Shown here: positions 43,274-53,697 of the stretch, in pieces
Layout: every line of letters begins with the position of its first letter
Position numbering within the stretch: position 1 is the first letter of the stretch
DNA from: Lachnospiraceae bacterium
GTDB lineage: Bacteria > Bacillota > Clostridia > Lachnospirales > Lachnospiraceae
Assembly (NCBI GenBank): GCA_019421365.1
Contig: JAHZFJ010000021.1
Coordinates: 1 to 64,000, forward strand
DNA: 64,000 nucleotides
Reading direction: 5' to 3'
Notes under the pieces: model-generated
The model's database searches: none
What the model saw: only the letters and a program-made list of their open reading frames with translations
Told to the model about the DNA's origin: nothing
Program-made: the position numbers and the translations under genes

Positions 43274-45472
43274 ATGGGTAGGTTTGCGAAGAAAAAAACG
43301 AATAACATTGCGAGTAAAGAATTACAATTGGTTGAATTGCAAAATGCAACGAAAAAAGTAATAGAAGATACGAAACAAGCAAGGAAGAAAGCAAAAAAAG
43401 AAGCGAAAAAAGAGGCAGAACGATTAAGAAAAGAAGCAAAAGATTTGAAAAGGAAATCAAGTATTGGGAGCAAGTTAATAGTTGGATTTTTAGTTCCAGT
43501 ATTGTTTGTAATTGCCCTTGGTGTTATTTCATATAATAAAGCATCAGATGGTATTATTTCTAATTATGAAAAAGCCAGTAAGCAGACGTTAGACTTAACG
43601 ACGCAATATATAGAGTTTGGATTGAATTCTATTGAGTCAACCGCAATTCAATTTGAATTTGAAGATACTACTACTAAGTATTTTTTGAATTATGTTGGAT
43701 CAGATAAAGCTGAACTACAAAGTGTTTATACTACATTATTTAATCAGATGCATTCAAAGAAGGTATCCGATGAATTTATTCAAGATATACATATAGTCTC
43801 TGATGAAGTAACTCCTATTTCATCATCAGGTATAAAGGCTACAGACAGTTATAGTAATCTATTGAACTCAGAAGAAGGAATACAGATGATGGAATCAACT
43901 CAAAAGAGTGGGTGGTTTGGATTCTGTGATGGAGTTGATACTACTTTCAAGGTTAATCAAGATAACTATGCGATGCGATTCATGCGTAAGTTCGCAACTG
44001 CGAATGCTGCAATCGTAATTGATGTAAAGACATCGACAATTGATAGTATTTTAGAGAATCTGGATTTTGGGGAGGATTCTTATGTTGCACTGGTTACAGG
44101 AGATGGAAGAGAGATTCATCTAGATGATTCGATTACTGAGCCTATATTCGTAGAGGAAAAGTTTTATACTGATAAGCTTGAATCAGCAGAGGTGTCTGGA
44201 AGTGAATATGTAACATACCATGGTGAAGAGTATATGTATATGTATTCTAAAGTCGGAGAAACTGGAGCAAGTATTTGTGCGTTAATGCCAAAGCATGTAA
44301 TTACAGCGCAAGCTGAGGGGATTAAGGATATTACAGTTATTATTGTAGTTATCTCTTGTATTGTTGCGTTGAGTCTTGGTTTACTTATTACATTAGGTAT
44401 TAGTAAAGAAATTGCTCATATTATAAAGAATCTTAAATTAGTTGCATCGGGTGATCTTACTGTTAAGTTCCATACAAGACGTAAAGATGAATTCTTGATA
44501 CTTGCAAAGAATATTCAAGAGATGACAGATAGTATGAAAGGATTAATCAATAAGACAAAAGATCTAAGTAATACGGTTTCAGACTCATCAATGCAAGTAA
44601 CGTCTTCTGCAAATACATTCACGGAAGCAACAAGAGAAATATCTGCTGCTATCGATGAAATTGAACAAGGTGTTAATCAACAAGCAAATGATTCAGAGAA
44701 TTGTCTTCAACAGATGGATAAATTATCGCAGAAGATTGAGAATGTTAGTCAGAATACACTTGAGATGGAATCAATTGCAAAAGATACGAAGATTGCAGTT
44801 GTATCAGGTGCAGATAAGATGAAAGAACTTGAAGTCAAGACAGATACCACCAATACTGTTATTAATCAAGTTGTAGAAGAGATTGCTACATTAGAGACAA
44901 AATCAATTGCAATCGGTAATATCGTATCAGTAATTAATGACATTGCAGAGCAGACAAATCTATTATCATTGAATGCTTCAATTGAAGCAGCTAGGGCCGG
45001 AGATGCGGGACGAGGATTTGCAGTTGTTGCTGATGAGATTCGAAAGTTGGCAGATCAATCTGCAAAATCAGTCGCGCAGATTCATAATATTATCAGTGAG
45101 ATTCAAAACAGTGTTCAGACAACAGTACAACATGTACGTGCTGCTGGTGAAGGTATGAAACAACAGAAGGTTGCGGTTGATGATACAGAGAAAACATTTG
45201 AGGATATCAATCATCGTGTAGAACAATTAGTTGATAATATTAAGACAATTACATCAAGTATAGATGAGATTGAGGGAGCAAGAGTTAGTACATTACTTGC
45301 AATTGAGAGTATCTCAGCGGTTTCTGAGGAGAATGCAGCGGCATCGACTGCAGTTAATGAAACTTCTAAGGAACAATTAAAACAAGTAGAGATGCTTGGA
45401 CAAGCAGCACAGGCTCTTGATGGCAATGCAAAAGAGTTGGTAGATGCAGTGCAACAATTTAGAATTGACTAA
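43274..45472 (+). CDS. Methyl-accepting chemotaxis protein
   Basis: 732 residues. An unusual 60-residue, Lys/Glu/Ala-rich, coiled-coil-like cytoplasmic start (ARKKAKKEAKKEAERLRKEA) precedes the first membrane helix (LIVGFLVPVLFVIALGVIS, about 70-90). An extracellular sensor of about 270 residues (likely Cache type) follows, then the second helix (ITVIIVVISCIVALSLGLLI), a HAMP domain and the signalling hairpin with tip SIEAARAGDAGRGFAVVADE. Lies between a sugar-binding lipoprotein and a fucosidase, suggesting chemotaxis towards the same glycan, perhaps through the binding protein. AGGAGGGG ribosome site. Confidence 0.88.
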   Translation: MGRFAKKKTNNIASKELQLVELQNATKKVIEDTKQARKKAKKEAKKEAERLRKEAKDLKRKSSIGSKLIVGFLVPVLFVIALGVISYNKASDGIISNYEKASKQTLDLTTQYIEFGLNSIESTAIQFEFEDTTTKYFLNYVGSDKAELQSVYTTLFNQMHSKKVSDEFIQDIHIVSDEVTPISSSGIKATDSYSNLLNSEEGIQMMESTQKSGWFGFCDGVDTTFKVNQDNYAMRFMRKFATANAAIVIDVKTSTIDSILENLDFGEDSYVALVTGDGREIHLDDSITEPIFVEEKFYTDKLESAEVSGSEYVTYHGEEYMYMYSKVGETGASICALMPKHVITAQAEGIKDITVIIVVISCIVALSLGLLITLGISKEIAHIIKNLKLVASGDLTVKFHTRRKDEFLILAKNIQEMTDSMKGLINKTKDLSNTVSDSSMQVTSSANTFTEATREISAAIDEIEQGVNQQANDSENCLQQMDKLSQKIENVSQNTLEMESIAKDTKIAVVSGADKMKELEVKTDTTNTVINQVVEEIATLETKSIAIGNIVSVINDIAEQTNLLSLNASIEAARAGDAGRGFAVVADEIRKLADQSAKSVAQIHNIISEIQNSVQTTVQHVRAAGEGMKQQKVAVDDTEKTFEDINHRVEQLVDNIKTITSSIDEIEGARVSTLLAIESISAVSEENAAASTAVNETSKEQLKQVEMLGQAAQALDGNAKELVDAVQQFRID

Positions 45473-45506
45473 GGTTTAGTAGTATGAAAGGAGTTTACTT
45501 GCTATT

Positions 45507-46973
45507 ATGGAAGAACAACTAAGGAAAATTGACGAGGTTATAGCAAAAGGAAGGTTTAAAGAAAATTGGGATACGCTTATGGATTTTGAAGTACCTACTT
45601 GGTTTAAGAAGGCTAAGTTTGGTATATTCATTCACTGGGGGCTATACAGCGTACCAGCTAATTCTAACGAATGGTATTCAAGAAATATGTATATTAAGGG
45701 GATGCCAGCATATGAGCATCATGTAAAGACATATGGGCCACAGAATGAATTCGGTTATAAGGATTTCATACCTATGTTTACAGCAGAAAAGTTTGATCCA
45801 GATGAGTGGGCAAAGATCTTTAAAGACGCCGGAGCCAAATACATCTTTCCTGTTGCAGAACATCATGATGGTTTCCAGATGTATAAAAGTGAAATTTCCC
45901 ACTATAATTCATATGAGATGGGACCTAAGAGAGATATATTAGGTGAATTAAAGGAATCATTTGATAAAGAGGGACTTACTTTCTGTACTTCTTCCCACCG
46001 TGCTGAACATTGGTTCTTCATGGGACATGGGAAAGAGTTTGATAGTGATATCAAAGACCCAATGGTTCGTGGGGATTTCTATTGGCCAGCTATGCCAGAA
46101 CCAGATAATCAAGATTTATTCAGTACTCCTTATCCAACTAAGGAATTCCTTGATGATTGGTTAATCCGTACTTGTGAGATTATCGATAACTATAAACCAA
46201 AAGTTTTATATTTTGATTGGTGGATCCAACATGAATCATTCAAGCCATATCTTAGAAAATTAGCAGCATATTATTATAATCGTGGTGAGGAATGGAATGA
46301 GGAAGTTGCAATTACCTATAAACATGATGCATTTATGTTTGGAAGTGGAATTGTAGAGATTGAAAGAGGAAAGTTCGCAGATCAAAAACCATACTATTGG
46401 CAGACAGATACTGCTGTAGCTAGAAACACTTGGTGCTACACTGAGGAGAATGATTATAAGAGCTCTAGAGAAATCATTACAGACTTAGTAGATGTAGTTA
46501 GTAAGAATGGTAATATGTTACTTAACATTGGACCGAAAGCAGATGGTACAATTCCTGAGGGAGATGCCAAGATCCTTAGAGAAGTAGGTGCATGGCTGAA
46601 AGTTAATGGAGAAGCAATATACGAAAGTAAAGTATGGAGAAAAGCAGGAGAAGGTCCTACAAGAGAAGAGGAAGGCCAATTCCAGGATGCTAATGTAACT
46701 GAATTCACTAGAGAAGATATTCGTTTCACAGTAAAGGGTGGAGCTCTCTATGCTACTTTCTTAAACTATCCAGAAGATGGAGCGGTAATTATTCGTTCTT
46801 TAGCAGAAGCAAAAGATCAAAACAAACCAGAATTTCACGGTATTATTCGTAAGGTAGAAGTTTTAGGATTTGATGAAGAACCAGAATGGTCAGTTAATGA
46901 AAATGGTTTATCTATAAAGACTACGAATGTTCAAAGTGAATATCCAGTAGTAGTTAAAATTACATTAGATTAG
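45507..46973 (+). CDS. GH29 alpha-L-fucosidase (cytoplasmic)
   Basis: 488 residues without signal peptide. GH29 blocks: FGIFIHWGLYSVPANSNEWY, AKYIFPVAEHHDGFQMY, RDILGELKESF and the nucleophile D237 in KVLYFDWW. A C-terminal beta domain closes the protein. As a cytoplasmic enzyme it would cleave fucose from oligosaccharides imported by the LplABC-type transporter. Starts 35 bases after the chemoreceptor gene, with AAAGGAG, so likely co-transcribed. Family sure; linkage preference cannot be told. Confidence 0.9.
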   Translation: MEEQLRKIDEVIAKGRFKENWDTLMDFEVPTWFKKAKFGIFIHWGLYSVPANSNEWYSRNMYIKGMPAYEHHVKTYGPQNEFGYKDFIPMFTAEKFDPDEWAKIFKDAGAKYIFPVAEHHDGFQMYKSEISHYNSYEMGPKRDILGELKESFDKEGLTFCTSSHRAEHWFFMGHGKEFDSDIKDPMVRGDFYWPAMPEPDNQDLFSTPYPTKEFLDDWLIRTCEIIDNYKPKVLYFDWWIQHESFKPYLRKLAAYYYNRGEEWNEEVAITYKHDAFMFGSGIVEIERGKFADQKPYYWQTDTAVARNTWCYTEENDYKSSREIITDLVDVVSKNGNMLLNIGPKADGTIPEGDAKILREVGAWLKVNGEAIYESKVWRKAGEGPTREEEGQFQDANVTEFTREDIRFTVKGGALYATFLNYPEDGAVIIRSLAEAKDQNKPEFHGIIRKVEVLGFDEEPEWSVNENGLSIKTTNVQSEYPVVVKITLD

Positions 46974-46989
46974 ATTTCAAGGGTCAGAT

Positions 46990-47192
46990 GCAAAACTCTT
47001 GTACATTTACACAGCTTCTTTGCGGACATACTATAACACAAAACACTCTCCTCAGCTTAGGCTGGCTCGGCGTCCATGTCTCGCCTTCCTTGGTTATCTA
47101 GTACACACTAAGAAGTACTATAGATGTTCCGTTATCGTTTTTAGTTATAATACGTCAGCATAGAACCAACTCTAAGTAACTAAGAGTTTTGC
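46990..47192 (+). repeat. Giant palindromic intergenic element, copy C (shortened)
   Basis: About 203 bp, same orientation as copy A. Ends GCAAAACTCTT (46990-47000) and AAGAGTTTTGC (ending 47192). It keeps the GC-rich segment with AGGCTGGCTCGG (core 47052-47089) and the motif CACACTAAGAAGTACTA, but has lost about 70 bp of the left half. Arms still pair in part around 47030-47036 and 47147-47153. It occupies the gap between the convergent GH29 gene and the response regulator gene. Confidence 0.65.
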
Positions 47193-47338
47193 TTATCTAC
47201 GTAGATGATACACAAGTACAGGTCAGTTGTTGGTTGAATAAATATTCTCTAGTATTCATCTACGACATTATTATGGTTTTTGACCATAGGATTTAAATTA
47301 GAGAATTGTAAAACTGAAACACAGTAAAATGATATAAA

Positions 47339-47403
47339 CAAGACAATCTTCTTGCTATGTACATGGAGTCAGCGCTCCACATACAACCAAGAAGATTGTC
47401 TTG
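47339..47403. terminator. Nested palindromic bidirectional terminator
   Basis: A perfect 16-bp stem (CAAGACAATCTTCTTG at 47339-47354, complement at 47388-47403) encloses TGGAG/CTCCA (47364-47379). Its outer arms share AGACAATCTT with the hairpin after dapL (23445-23527). Serves the convergent GH29 and YesN-type genes. Confidence 0.7.
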
Positions 47404-47423
47404 TTTAATTTATTTTTCTGTAA

Positions 47424-49007
47424 TCATTCTTCGTCTTTGATGTTATGATGATTTCTATATTCAGCAGGGCTAATACCAACGTATTTCTTGAATTTTTTGT
47501 GGAAGTAATCCACATTCTTATAACCTACATTTTTGCTAATCTCATATACCTTAAGATTATCTTGTAATAGCATTTCTTTGGCTTGAGCAATTCGAATCTG
47601 GTCGACATAGGAGTTGAAGTTTGAACCTACTTTCTTACTGAATACTTTACCAAGATATGAGCTATTATAGCCAAACATTGGTGCTAAGGTATCTAATTTC
47701 AAATTGTTCTTATAATTATAACGGATATAATACAGGATATCATCAATTACGCTATCACTTGACGAATTACCAATTAGTTTAATTACCTGATCGAACTGTT
47801 CGTTAAAATAGTTAATAATTTCATATAGATAGCGGGCATGATGAATGAATTCAATAATCTCGGAATTACTTTGTAGCTCGATGTCCTTATCATTATAGTT
47901 TTGTTCTATCAGGTGTTTAAGGTGAAGGAAAATACCTGTTAAGAAGGACCGAATTGAATCAATGGATTCTTTGGAGTAAAAGAGATTATTCTTTAGTTCT
48001 TCAAGAGAATGCTCAATTCCTTTACGATTATATGTCTGAATATATTGGTAGAAGATATTACAATAATGTTTTGAATCATCTTCAGTGATAGCATATGTTA
48101 ATTGTTCAGCGTTAGGCAATTGTGTAGGTAGTAGCATATGTTGATGTTTGTCACAGAAGAATCTTCTGTTTAATAGTGTTAAAGCATCATGATAGGAGAA
48201 GTAAATATCATTAATATTAGAGATAATACGTCCTGCTGCTATGAACAGATTTGAGAATTCAGGAGACTTTGGGTTTATCTCCATATTAGTTAAGACAGTC
48301 TCAAATTGTTTAAGAAGCATTTCGCCTTTAATAATAACCACATCCTGCCCTGTTATGCTTACTCGTTCAACATTACGGCTCTTGACAGGGGATACACGTA
48401 ATAACTTACAGAAGGTATTGTAAAAATCCATATCTTTAGGATAATAACCATCAAGAATAATGGCACGATAACTGTCTGCAACTAGATTTAGGTCAGCCAA
48501 ATTCAAGTCGGCAGAATCAGGGTTATCAGCATTCGATACAGTGGGATTCTTGCCATCTCGAATCATATCGCGTAGAATGGTAACTTTCGCCTTCTCTCGA
48601 TATGTTTCCATATTAGAGGTGCGTAGTTTCTCATTTATTATAGTTTTTTGTATTGACGTAACAGCATCAAGGAGTTCATCTTCATCAACAGGTTTAGTTA
48701 GGTAGAAGTCTACGCCACAGCGAATGGCTTCTTGGGCATATTTAAAATCAGAGTATCCACTAAGAATGATAAATCGACCTTTGAAACCTTCTTCTCTTGC
48801 ACGACGGGCCAATTCTGTCCCATGCATCTTAGGCATTCGTATGTCTAATAAAACTAAATCTGGATTATGTGCTAGAATACCTTCTAAGGTATTGATTCCA
48901 TTAGTGCCTTCTCCACATAGTTGAAAACCGAGGTTTTCCCAATCAAGAATATTTTTAAGTCCTTCTCTAACGATAACTTCATCATCAGCTATAAATAGTT
49001 TAAGCAT
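47424..49007 (-). CDS. YesN-like response regulator with AraC-type HTH
   Basis: 527 residues. Receiver at the N-terminus with acidic pair D8-D9 (FIADDE) and phospho-Asp D55 (LVLLDIRMPKMHG), lysine in YLTKPVDED; a long middle region; and a C-terminal AraC DNA-binding domain (GYNSSYLGKVFSKKVGSNFN; VYEISKNVGYKNVDYFHKKF). The ATG follows directly on the kinase stop (TAAATG). With the kinase it should activate the importer/GH29 or GH3 genes on sensing an extracellular sugar. Confidence 0.88.
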   Translation of the reverse strand: MLKLFIADDEVIVREGLKNILDWENLGFQLCGEGTNGINTLEGILAHNPDLVLLDIRMPKMHGTELARRAREEGFKGRFIILSGYSDFKYAQEAIRCGVDFYLTKPVDEDELLDAVTSIQKTIINEKLRTSNMETYREKAKVTILRDMIRDGKNPTVSNADNPDSADLNLADLNLVADSYRAIILDGYYPKDMDFYNTFCKLLRVSPVKSRNVERVSITGQDVVIIKGEMLLKQFETVLTNMEINPKSPEFSNLFIAAGRIISNINDIYFSYHDALTLLNRRFFCDKHQHMLLPTQLPNAEQLTYAITEDDSKHYCNIFYQYIQTYNRKGIEHSLEELKNNLFYSKESIDSIRSFLTGIFLHLKHLIEQNYNDKDIELQSNSEIIEFIHHARYLYEIINYFNEQFDQVIKLIGNSSSDSVIDDILYYIRYNYKNNLKLDTLAPMFGYNSSYLGKVFSKKVGSNFNSYVDQIRIAQAKEMLLQDNLKVYEISKNVGYKNVDYFHKKFKKYVGISPAEYRNHHNIKDEE

Positions 49008-50813
49008 TTATAAATCCTCCCACTTGTAATGTAAAGGTAATATGATACTCACGGTAGTTCCTTCATTTGGAGCACTAGTTATAGTTAGACCATAATCGAT
49101 TCCGTAACAAAGTTGTATACGTTGATAGATATTAAATAGTCCAATACTTGAAGTTGATCTTTTTTCTCGTGAGCGTATTCTTGTCAATAATTTATCGAGT
49201 TCTTCATTAGTAAGTCCAATACCATTATCAGATACAGCTATGATAACAGTATCATTGTCTTGGTCAGTTGTGATATTGATATGAATCATTCCGTTTGATT
49301 CAACTTCCTCTAGACCATGTATAATGGAATTTTCAACAATAGGTTGTATTAGTAACGATAAGATATAATAATTACTTGTACTAAATCCCGGTTCAATGGA
49401 GATTGCAAAGTTGATTTTGTCACCAAATCTTAATTTTTGAATGGATAGATAGAATTCAATATATTCTAATTCAGTACGTAGACTGATAGTAGTACCTGTA
49501 CTTTCTAAGTTATGACGCATGTATTTACCTAGTAATTTAACAGCAGTAGCAACTTCTCGATCCTGATTCGATAATGCTTTCATGCGAATTGTTTCTAATG
49601 TATTATATAAGAAATGTGGATTGATTTGACTTGAGAGCATCTGAAATTCCATCTTTTGTTGATGATTTTCTAATCTTTGCTGACTGATTTTACCTTCGTA
49701 TATCTCCTTATCCATTTCTTTAATACTAGTAATCATAGTGGTTAGATCAGTGTATACTTCACTTAACTCATCGTTACCGGTGAATCCATGTATAATGTTG
49801 TAATCTCCGCTACTAACCTTGTGCATCTCTGAGCGAAGAGTATTGATACGGCTGGAAAAATGATTTGCATAGATGATTACAATTAACAATGGAACAAATA
49901 TACTAAATAATAGGGTACCTATGCAAAATAATATGATTTGATTTGTATCTTTTAATGCTTCTGTATCTACTGTTACTATAAATAATTTGTCCTGAGTTTG
50001 TATGGGAATTAGTGTTGATAACTCTACAAGAGCTTCTTCACCATCGTAATTAGCGTTACCTGAGTATGTAAAATATTTTTGATCATAATTAATCGGAAGA
50101 GCAAGTGTTTCATTTAAATTTTTTTCGTTACCATAAAAGATTGGGTCTTTGTTTACCGTAATGATTGTTTTGAAAGTATTATTATTAATACGGGATTTCA
50201 AATAGTTATTGCTGACATTTATTACAAGTAAAGCATAATCACCTCTTTGGGTTACTGGAATTCGATAGGAAAAGGTTAACTCATTGCTTGGATTAGTTCC
50301 TTTGGAATCGGTTACAATTCTTGTATGCCAAAGATATCTGGCTGTATTAGAGGCTTCTATATACCAATCAGTAAGCTGTATTTCGGGAGTGATCTTTTTG
50401 AAATTAGCATAATCTTGTATCGAATCATTCATGGTATATATAGTTATGTTTGATATTTCGGCATAACGAGATTGGATGTTTTTGAATTTGTTATAATTAC
50501 CTATAGCCGCATTTGCTTCTTGTTTGGAATTATAGGTCGTCGACAGAATTTCCTGTAAGTGATCATCTGAGAAAATCTCGTCTGCTATATTTTTGACAGA
50601 AGTAGTGACATCAAGAATAATACTCCTAACACGTATGTTATCAGAATTAATCTGAGCAGTATGGTGCTTAATTAGTAAGGAGCGCGTATTCAATATTAAG
50701 TAACAACCGACTATTGCAACTGGAATTAGAATTCCTAGTAGGTATACAGTATATAATTGATTTTTAATTTTTAAAGTAATCTTTTTTTTGAAATTAATTT
50801 GTAATTCTGGCAC
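49008..50813 (-). CDS. YesM-like sensor histidine kinase
   Basis: 601 residues. Membrane helix near the N-terminus (LYTVYLLGILIPVAIVGCYL), an extracellular sensor of about 250 residues, a second helix (IILFCIGTLLFSIFVPLLIV), HAMP, then the LytS/YesM-type kinase with phospho-His in SQINPHFLYNTLETIRMKAL and ATP-binding NSIIHGLE and VSDNGIGL. Sensors of this class pair with YesN-type regulators and respond to oligosaccharides. Divergent from the GH3 gene. Confidence 0.88.
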   Translation of the reverse strand: MPELQINFKKKITLKIKNQLYTVYLLGILIPVAIVGCYLILNTRSLLIKHHTAQINSDNIRVRSIILDVTTSVKNIADEIFSDDHLQEILSTTYNSKQEANAAIGNYNKFKNIQSRYAEISNITIYTMNDSIQDYANFKKITPEIQLTDWYIEASNTARYLWHTRIVTDSKGTNPSNELTFSYRIPVTQRGDYALLVINVSNNYLKSRINNNTFKTIITVNKDPIFYGNEKNLNETLALPINYDQKYFTYSGNANYDGEEALVELSTLIPIQTQDKLFIVTVDTEALKDTNQIILFCIGTLLFSIFVPLLIVIIYANHFSSRINTLRSEMHKVSSGDYNIIHGFTGNDELSEVYTDLTTMITSIKEMDKEIYEGKISQQRLENHQQKMEFQMLSSQINPHFLYNTLETIRMKALSNQDREVATAVKLLGKYMRHNLESTGTTISLRTELEYIEFYLSIQKLRFGDKINFAISIEPGFSTSNYYILSLLIQPIVENSIIHGLEEVESNGMIHINITTDQDNDTVIIAVSDNGIGLTNEELDKLLTRIRSREKRSTSSIGLFNIYQRIQLCYGIDYGLTITSAPNEGTTVSIILPLHYKWEDL

Positions 50814-51221
50814 GTGTTAATCTCCTTATAGTTTTATCTAGGTTAATCGATTTCGTAAAAAACGCTAAAAAAAAATGGATTGTACAAATCATACCATGTT
50901 AGTAGAGACTTTTTTTGGCTATATTATCTTAAATACACATAATTATTATACATACTACTTAATATTTTGTCAATTTTAGTGCGCGTTATCTAAAAAAAAA
51001 GATATTTATATGGAATTGTGATAGTATTTTTATATTTTGGTATCATGTATCATAAAAAGTGAATTACTTAATATTTAAGATATTTTAATTACAAATAGAG
51101 TTACTAATAATGCTTGATATTGTATTAGTCTACTAAGAAATGATACTTAATAAGTCTCATAATTAAGGATAAATGTATAAAATAATTTGGATAAAATAAT
51201 GAGAGAGAAGGTACTTATATT
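50814..51221. promoter_or_regulatory. 408-bp divergent region between kinase and GH3 genes
   Basis: Very AT-rich with several A9-type runs (50870-50878, 50994-51001), no gene, no clear hairpin. It must contain promoters for both directions; individual elements are not certain. Confidence 0.35.
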
Positions 51222-53426
51222 ATGAAAAAACTATCAATGGAACAAGAATATCATGTAGAGTCACTGTTAAAGCAGTTGATGTTAGAAGAGAAAATCGGAA
51301 TGATTCACGGGAATGGTTTATTCAAAACAGCAGGGGTAGAGCGTCTGGGGATACCGGCACTCGAAGTTTCTGATGGGCCTATGGGAGTACGTAATGATTT
51401 TGAGAATGATAAATGGATGACTATTGGACTATCTTATGATTCTGTATCGTATCTACCTAGCAATACCTTGGTAGCATCTTCGTGGAATCGAGAGGTAGCT
51501 TATCAAGTAGGACAAGTGTTAGGTGAGGAAGCTAGGGGACGTGGTAAAGATATGATCTTAGCACCTGGAATTAATGTGAAACGTAGTCCATTATGCGGTA
51601 GGAATTTTGAATATATGAGTGAGGACCCTTATTTAATTAAGGAATTAGCGGTACCATTAATTAAAGGGGTACAAGAATCTGATGTAGCTGCTTGCGTGAA
51701 ACATTTTGCGGCCAATAGTCAGGAGACAAAACGTCTTGAGGTAGAGGCTATCATCGACGACCGTGCTTTTCGTGAGTTATATCTCCCTGCATTCAAGGCA
51801 GCAGTTTCTGAAGGAGAATCATATTCTATTATGGGAGCGTATAACCGCTATAAGGGTGAACACTGCTGCCATAGCAAATGTTTGCTTGACGATATTCTTA
51901 GAGATGAGTGGAAATATGATGGTGTAGTCATTTCTGATTGGGGCGGTGTACATGACACGAAACAAGCGGCGGAAACAAGTCTTGATATTGAGATGTCAGT
52001 AACTGATAACTTTGATGAGTATTTTATGGCTAATCCACTACTAGAGGCAGTAAAGAGTGGTAAGATCTCAGAAGATAAGATAGATGAAAAAGTACGTAGA
52101 ATTCTTACCATGATGGAACGTCTGAACATGTTTAATGAGGAGCGTAAAGCAGGGACTTATAATACACCTGAACATAGGGAGGTAATTCGTAGTGCTGCTG
52201 AAGAAGGTATTGTATTATTAAAGAATGAGGAGAATCGACTTCCACTTAGTAAAAAGGTTAAGAAGCTTGCTGTAATCGGACAGAATGGCAATATGATACA
52301 TAGTAATGGAGGAGGAAGTGCGGAAATTAAAGCACTTTATGAAATTTCACCACTATTAGGAATTAACATGTTACTTGGTGGTAATACGAAGATCACGTAT
52401 GCACCAGGATACTATATTGAACCTAAGGAGGAAGAGAGTGAGGTTAACTGGCAGGAAAGTAGCCTTGATGATATTGTTAATCGTAGTGGTAACTCAGAAG
52501 CAGTTAACCTCGAGACTGCGAAGGTTAATCAAGGAGATGAACGTATTATTGAAGTGGAGAAGAAACGCAAGGATTTACTAGATGAAGCAGTTCAAGTGGC
52601 AAAAGAAGCAGACGAGGTTATTATAATCGGTGGATTAAACCATGATTACGATACCGAAGGGGGAGACCGTGCTGATTTAATACTCCCTTATGGTCAAGAC
52701 GAATTAATCAAAGCAATTCTAGAGGTAAAACCGGAAGCAATTATCGTTATTATAGCTGGTTCACCTGTTGAGATGAGAAAGTGGGAGAAGAAAGCGAAGG
52801 CAATCGTTTGGTCTTCCTATGCGGGTATGGAGGGAGGAACTGCTCTTGCAAGGATACTGTTTGGCGATGTGAATCCTTCTGGTAAATTAGCAGAGTCTTT
52901 CCCGGTTACGATTACTGATTCACCAGCACATTGTATCGGCGAGTTTCCAGGAGATTTAGAAGTACATCACACAGAAGGAATTAACATTGGATATCGATAT
53001 TATATTACCAACCACGTACCTACCCAGTTCTGTTTTGGTCATGGGTTATCCTATACTACATTTGCTTATGAGGATTTAGTAATTGATAATTCTGTAGTTG
53101 GTGGCGATGCTAATATGCGTAAGTTAGATATAACTGGACAAGTACGCATTACCAACACAGGAAATCGCAGAGGTGCAGAAATTGTTCAAATCTATGTATC
53201 ACCTGTAGATAGTAAGATTGAACGTCCAGAAGTAGAGTTGAAGGGATTTGATAAAGTTTTTCTTGAGCCAGGTGAATCTAAGATTGTAACGTTTTCACTT
53301 GATAGTAGTTCGTTCTCTTACTATGATGTACAAGAAAAAGCATTTGTTGTAGAACCTGGAGAGTATAAGATACGTGTTGGAAGTTCTTGTGAAGATATTC
53401 GTGTAGAAACAGTCGTTTTTATGTAG
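51222..53426 (+). CDS. GH3 beta-glucosidase (cytoplasmic)
   Basis: 734 residues without signal peptide. N-terminal barrel with substrate-binding LEVSDGPMGVRNDF, KRSPLCGRNFEYMSEDP and VKHFAANSQE, and the nucleophile D239 in GVVISDWGGVHD; then the alpha/beta sandwich (VLLKNEENRLPLSKKVKKLA) and a C-terminal fibronectin III-like domain (PVDSKIERPEVELKGFDKVF). Three-domain layout is that of BglX/BgaB-type enzymes acting on beta-glucosides or beta-xylosides. Context suggests use of imported beta-linked oligosaccharides under the YesM/YesN pair. Confidence 0.9.
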   Translation: MKKLSMEQEYHVESLLKQLMLEEKIGMIHGNGLFKTAGVERLGIPALEVSDGPMGVRNDFENDKWMTIGLSYDSVSYLPSNTLVASSWNREVAYQVGQVLGEEARGRGKDMILAPGINVKRSPLCGRNFEYMSEDPYLIKELAVPLIKGVQESDVAACVKHFAANSQETKRLEVEAIIDDRAFRELYLPAFKAAVSEGESYSIMGAYNRYKGEHCCHSKCLLDDILRDEWKYDGVVISDWGGVHDTKQAAETSLDIEMSVTDNFDEYFMANPLLEAVKSGKISEDKIDEKVRRILTMMERLNMFNEERKAGTYNTPEHREVIRSAAEEGIVLLKNEENRLPLSKKVKKLAVIGQNGNMIHSNGGGSAEIKALYEISPLLGINMLLGGNTKITYAPGYYIEPKEEESEVNWQESSLDDIVNRSGNSEAVNLETAKVNQGDERIIEVEKKRKDLLDEAVQVAKEADEVIIIGGLNHDYDTEGGDRADLILPYGQDELIKAILEVKPEAIIVIIAGSPVEMRKWEKKAKAIVWSSYAGMEGGTALARILFGDVNPSGKLAESFPVTITDSPAHCIGEFPGDLEVHHTEGINIGYRYYITNHVPTQFCFGHGLSYTTFAYEDLVIDNSVVGGDANMRKLDITGQVRITNTGNRRGAEIVQIYVSPVDSKIERPEVELKGFDKVFLEPGESKIVTFSLDSSSFSYYDVQEKAFVVEPGEYKIRVGSSCEDIRVETVVFM

Positions 53427-53599
53427 AGTAGGGTACCACGTATTCAGCTGCAATATATTATAATTTTTGAAGTCATGTTATCTAGTTATAAATAACATAA
53501 GTAATTCTAAAGTATCATTACACCTTAAATCCTTGACTGCTTCTTCCTGCAATAGTACAATTATCGTTAGTATAATATGAAGTCTATAGTTCACTTACT

Positions 53600-53649
53600 G
53601 ATTCGAGTGTCATAAGCAAGTATTACAAGAGGCTTTTGACACTCGAATC
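53600..53649. repeat. Short 13-bp inverted-repeat element related to the 13686 element
   Basis: GATTCGAGTGTCA (53600-53612) and TGACACTCGAATC (53637-53649) are perfect complements around a 24-base loop GCAAGTATTACAAGAGGC... The ends and loop correspond to the ends of the composite element at 13686-13943. It has no T tract and lies in the 250-bp gap between GH3 and purK. Confidence 0.6.
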
Positions 53650-53697
53650 AATACTCGATATATAATAGATAGGATAATGAAAGGCACAGGGATAAGT

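Noticed and set aside
43224..43473. Minus-strand Phe/Leu/Ser-rich open frames that look like membrane proteins
   Set aside because: They are antisense to the Lys/Ala/Glu-rich start of the chemoreceptor, whose codon bias produces the false hydrophobic reading.
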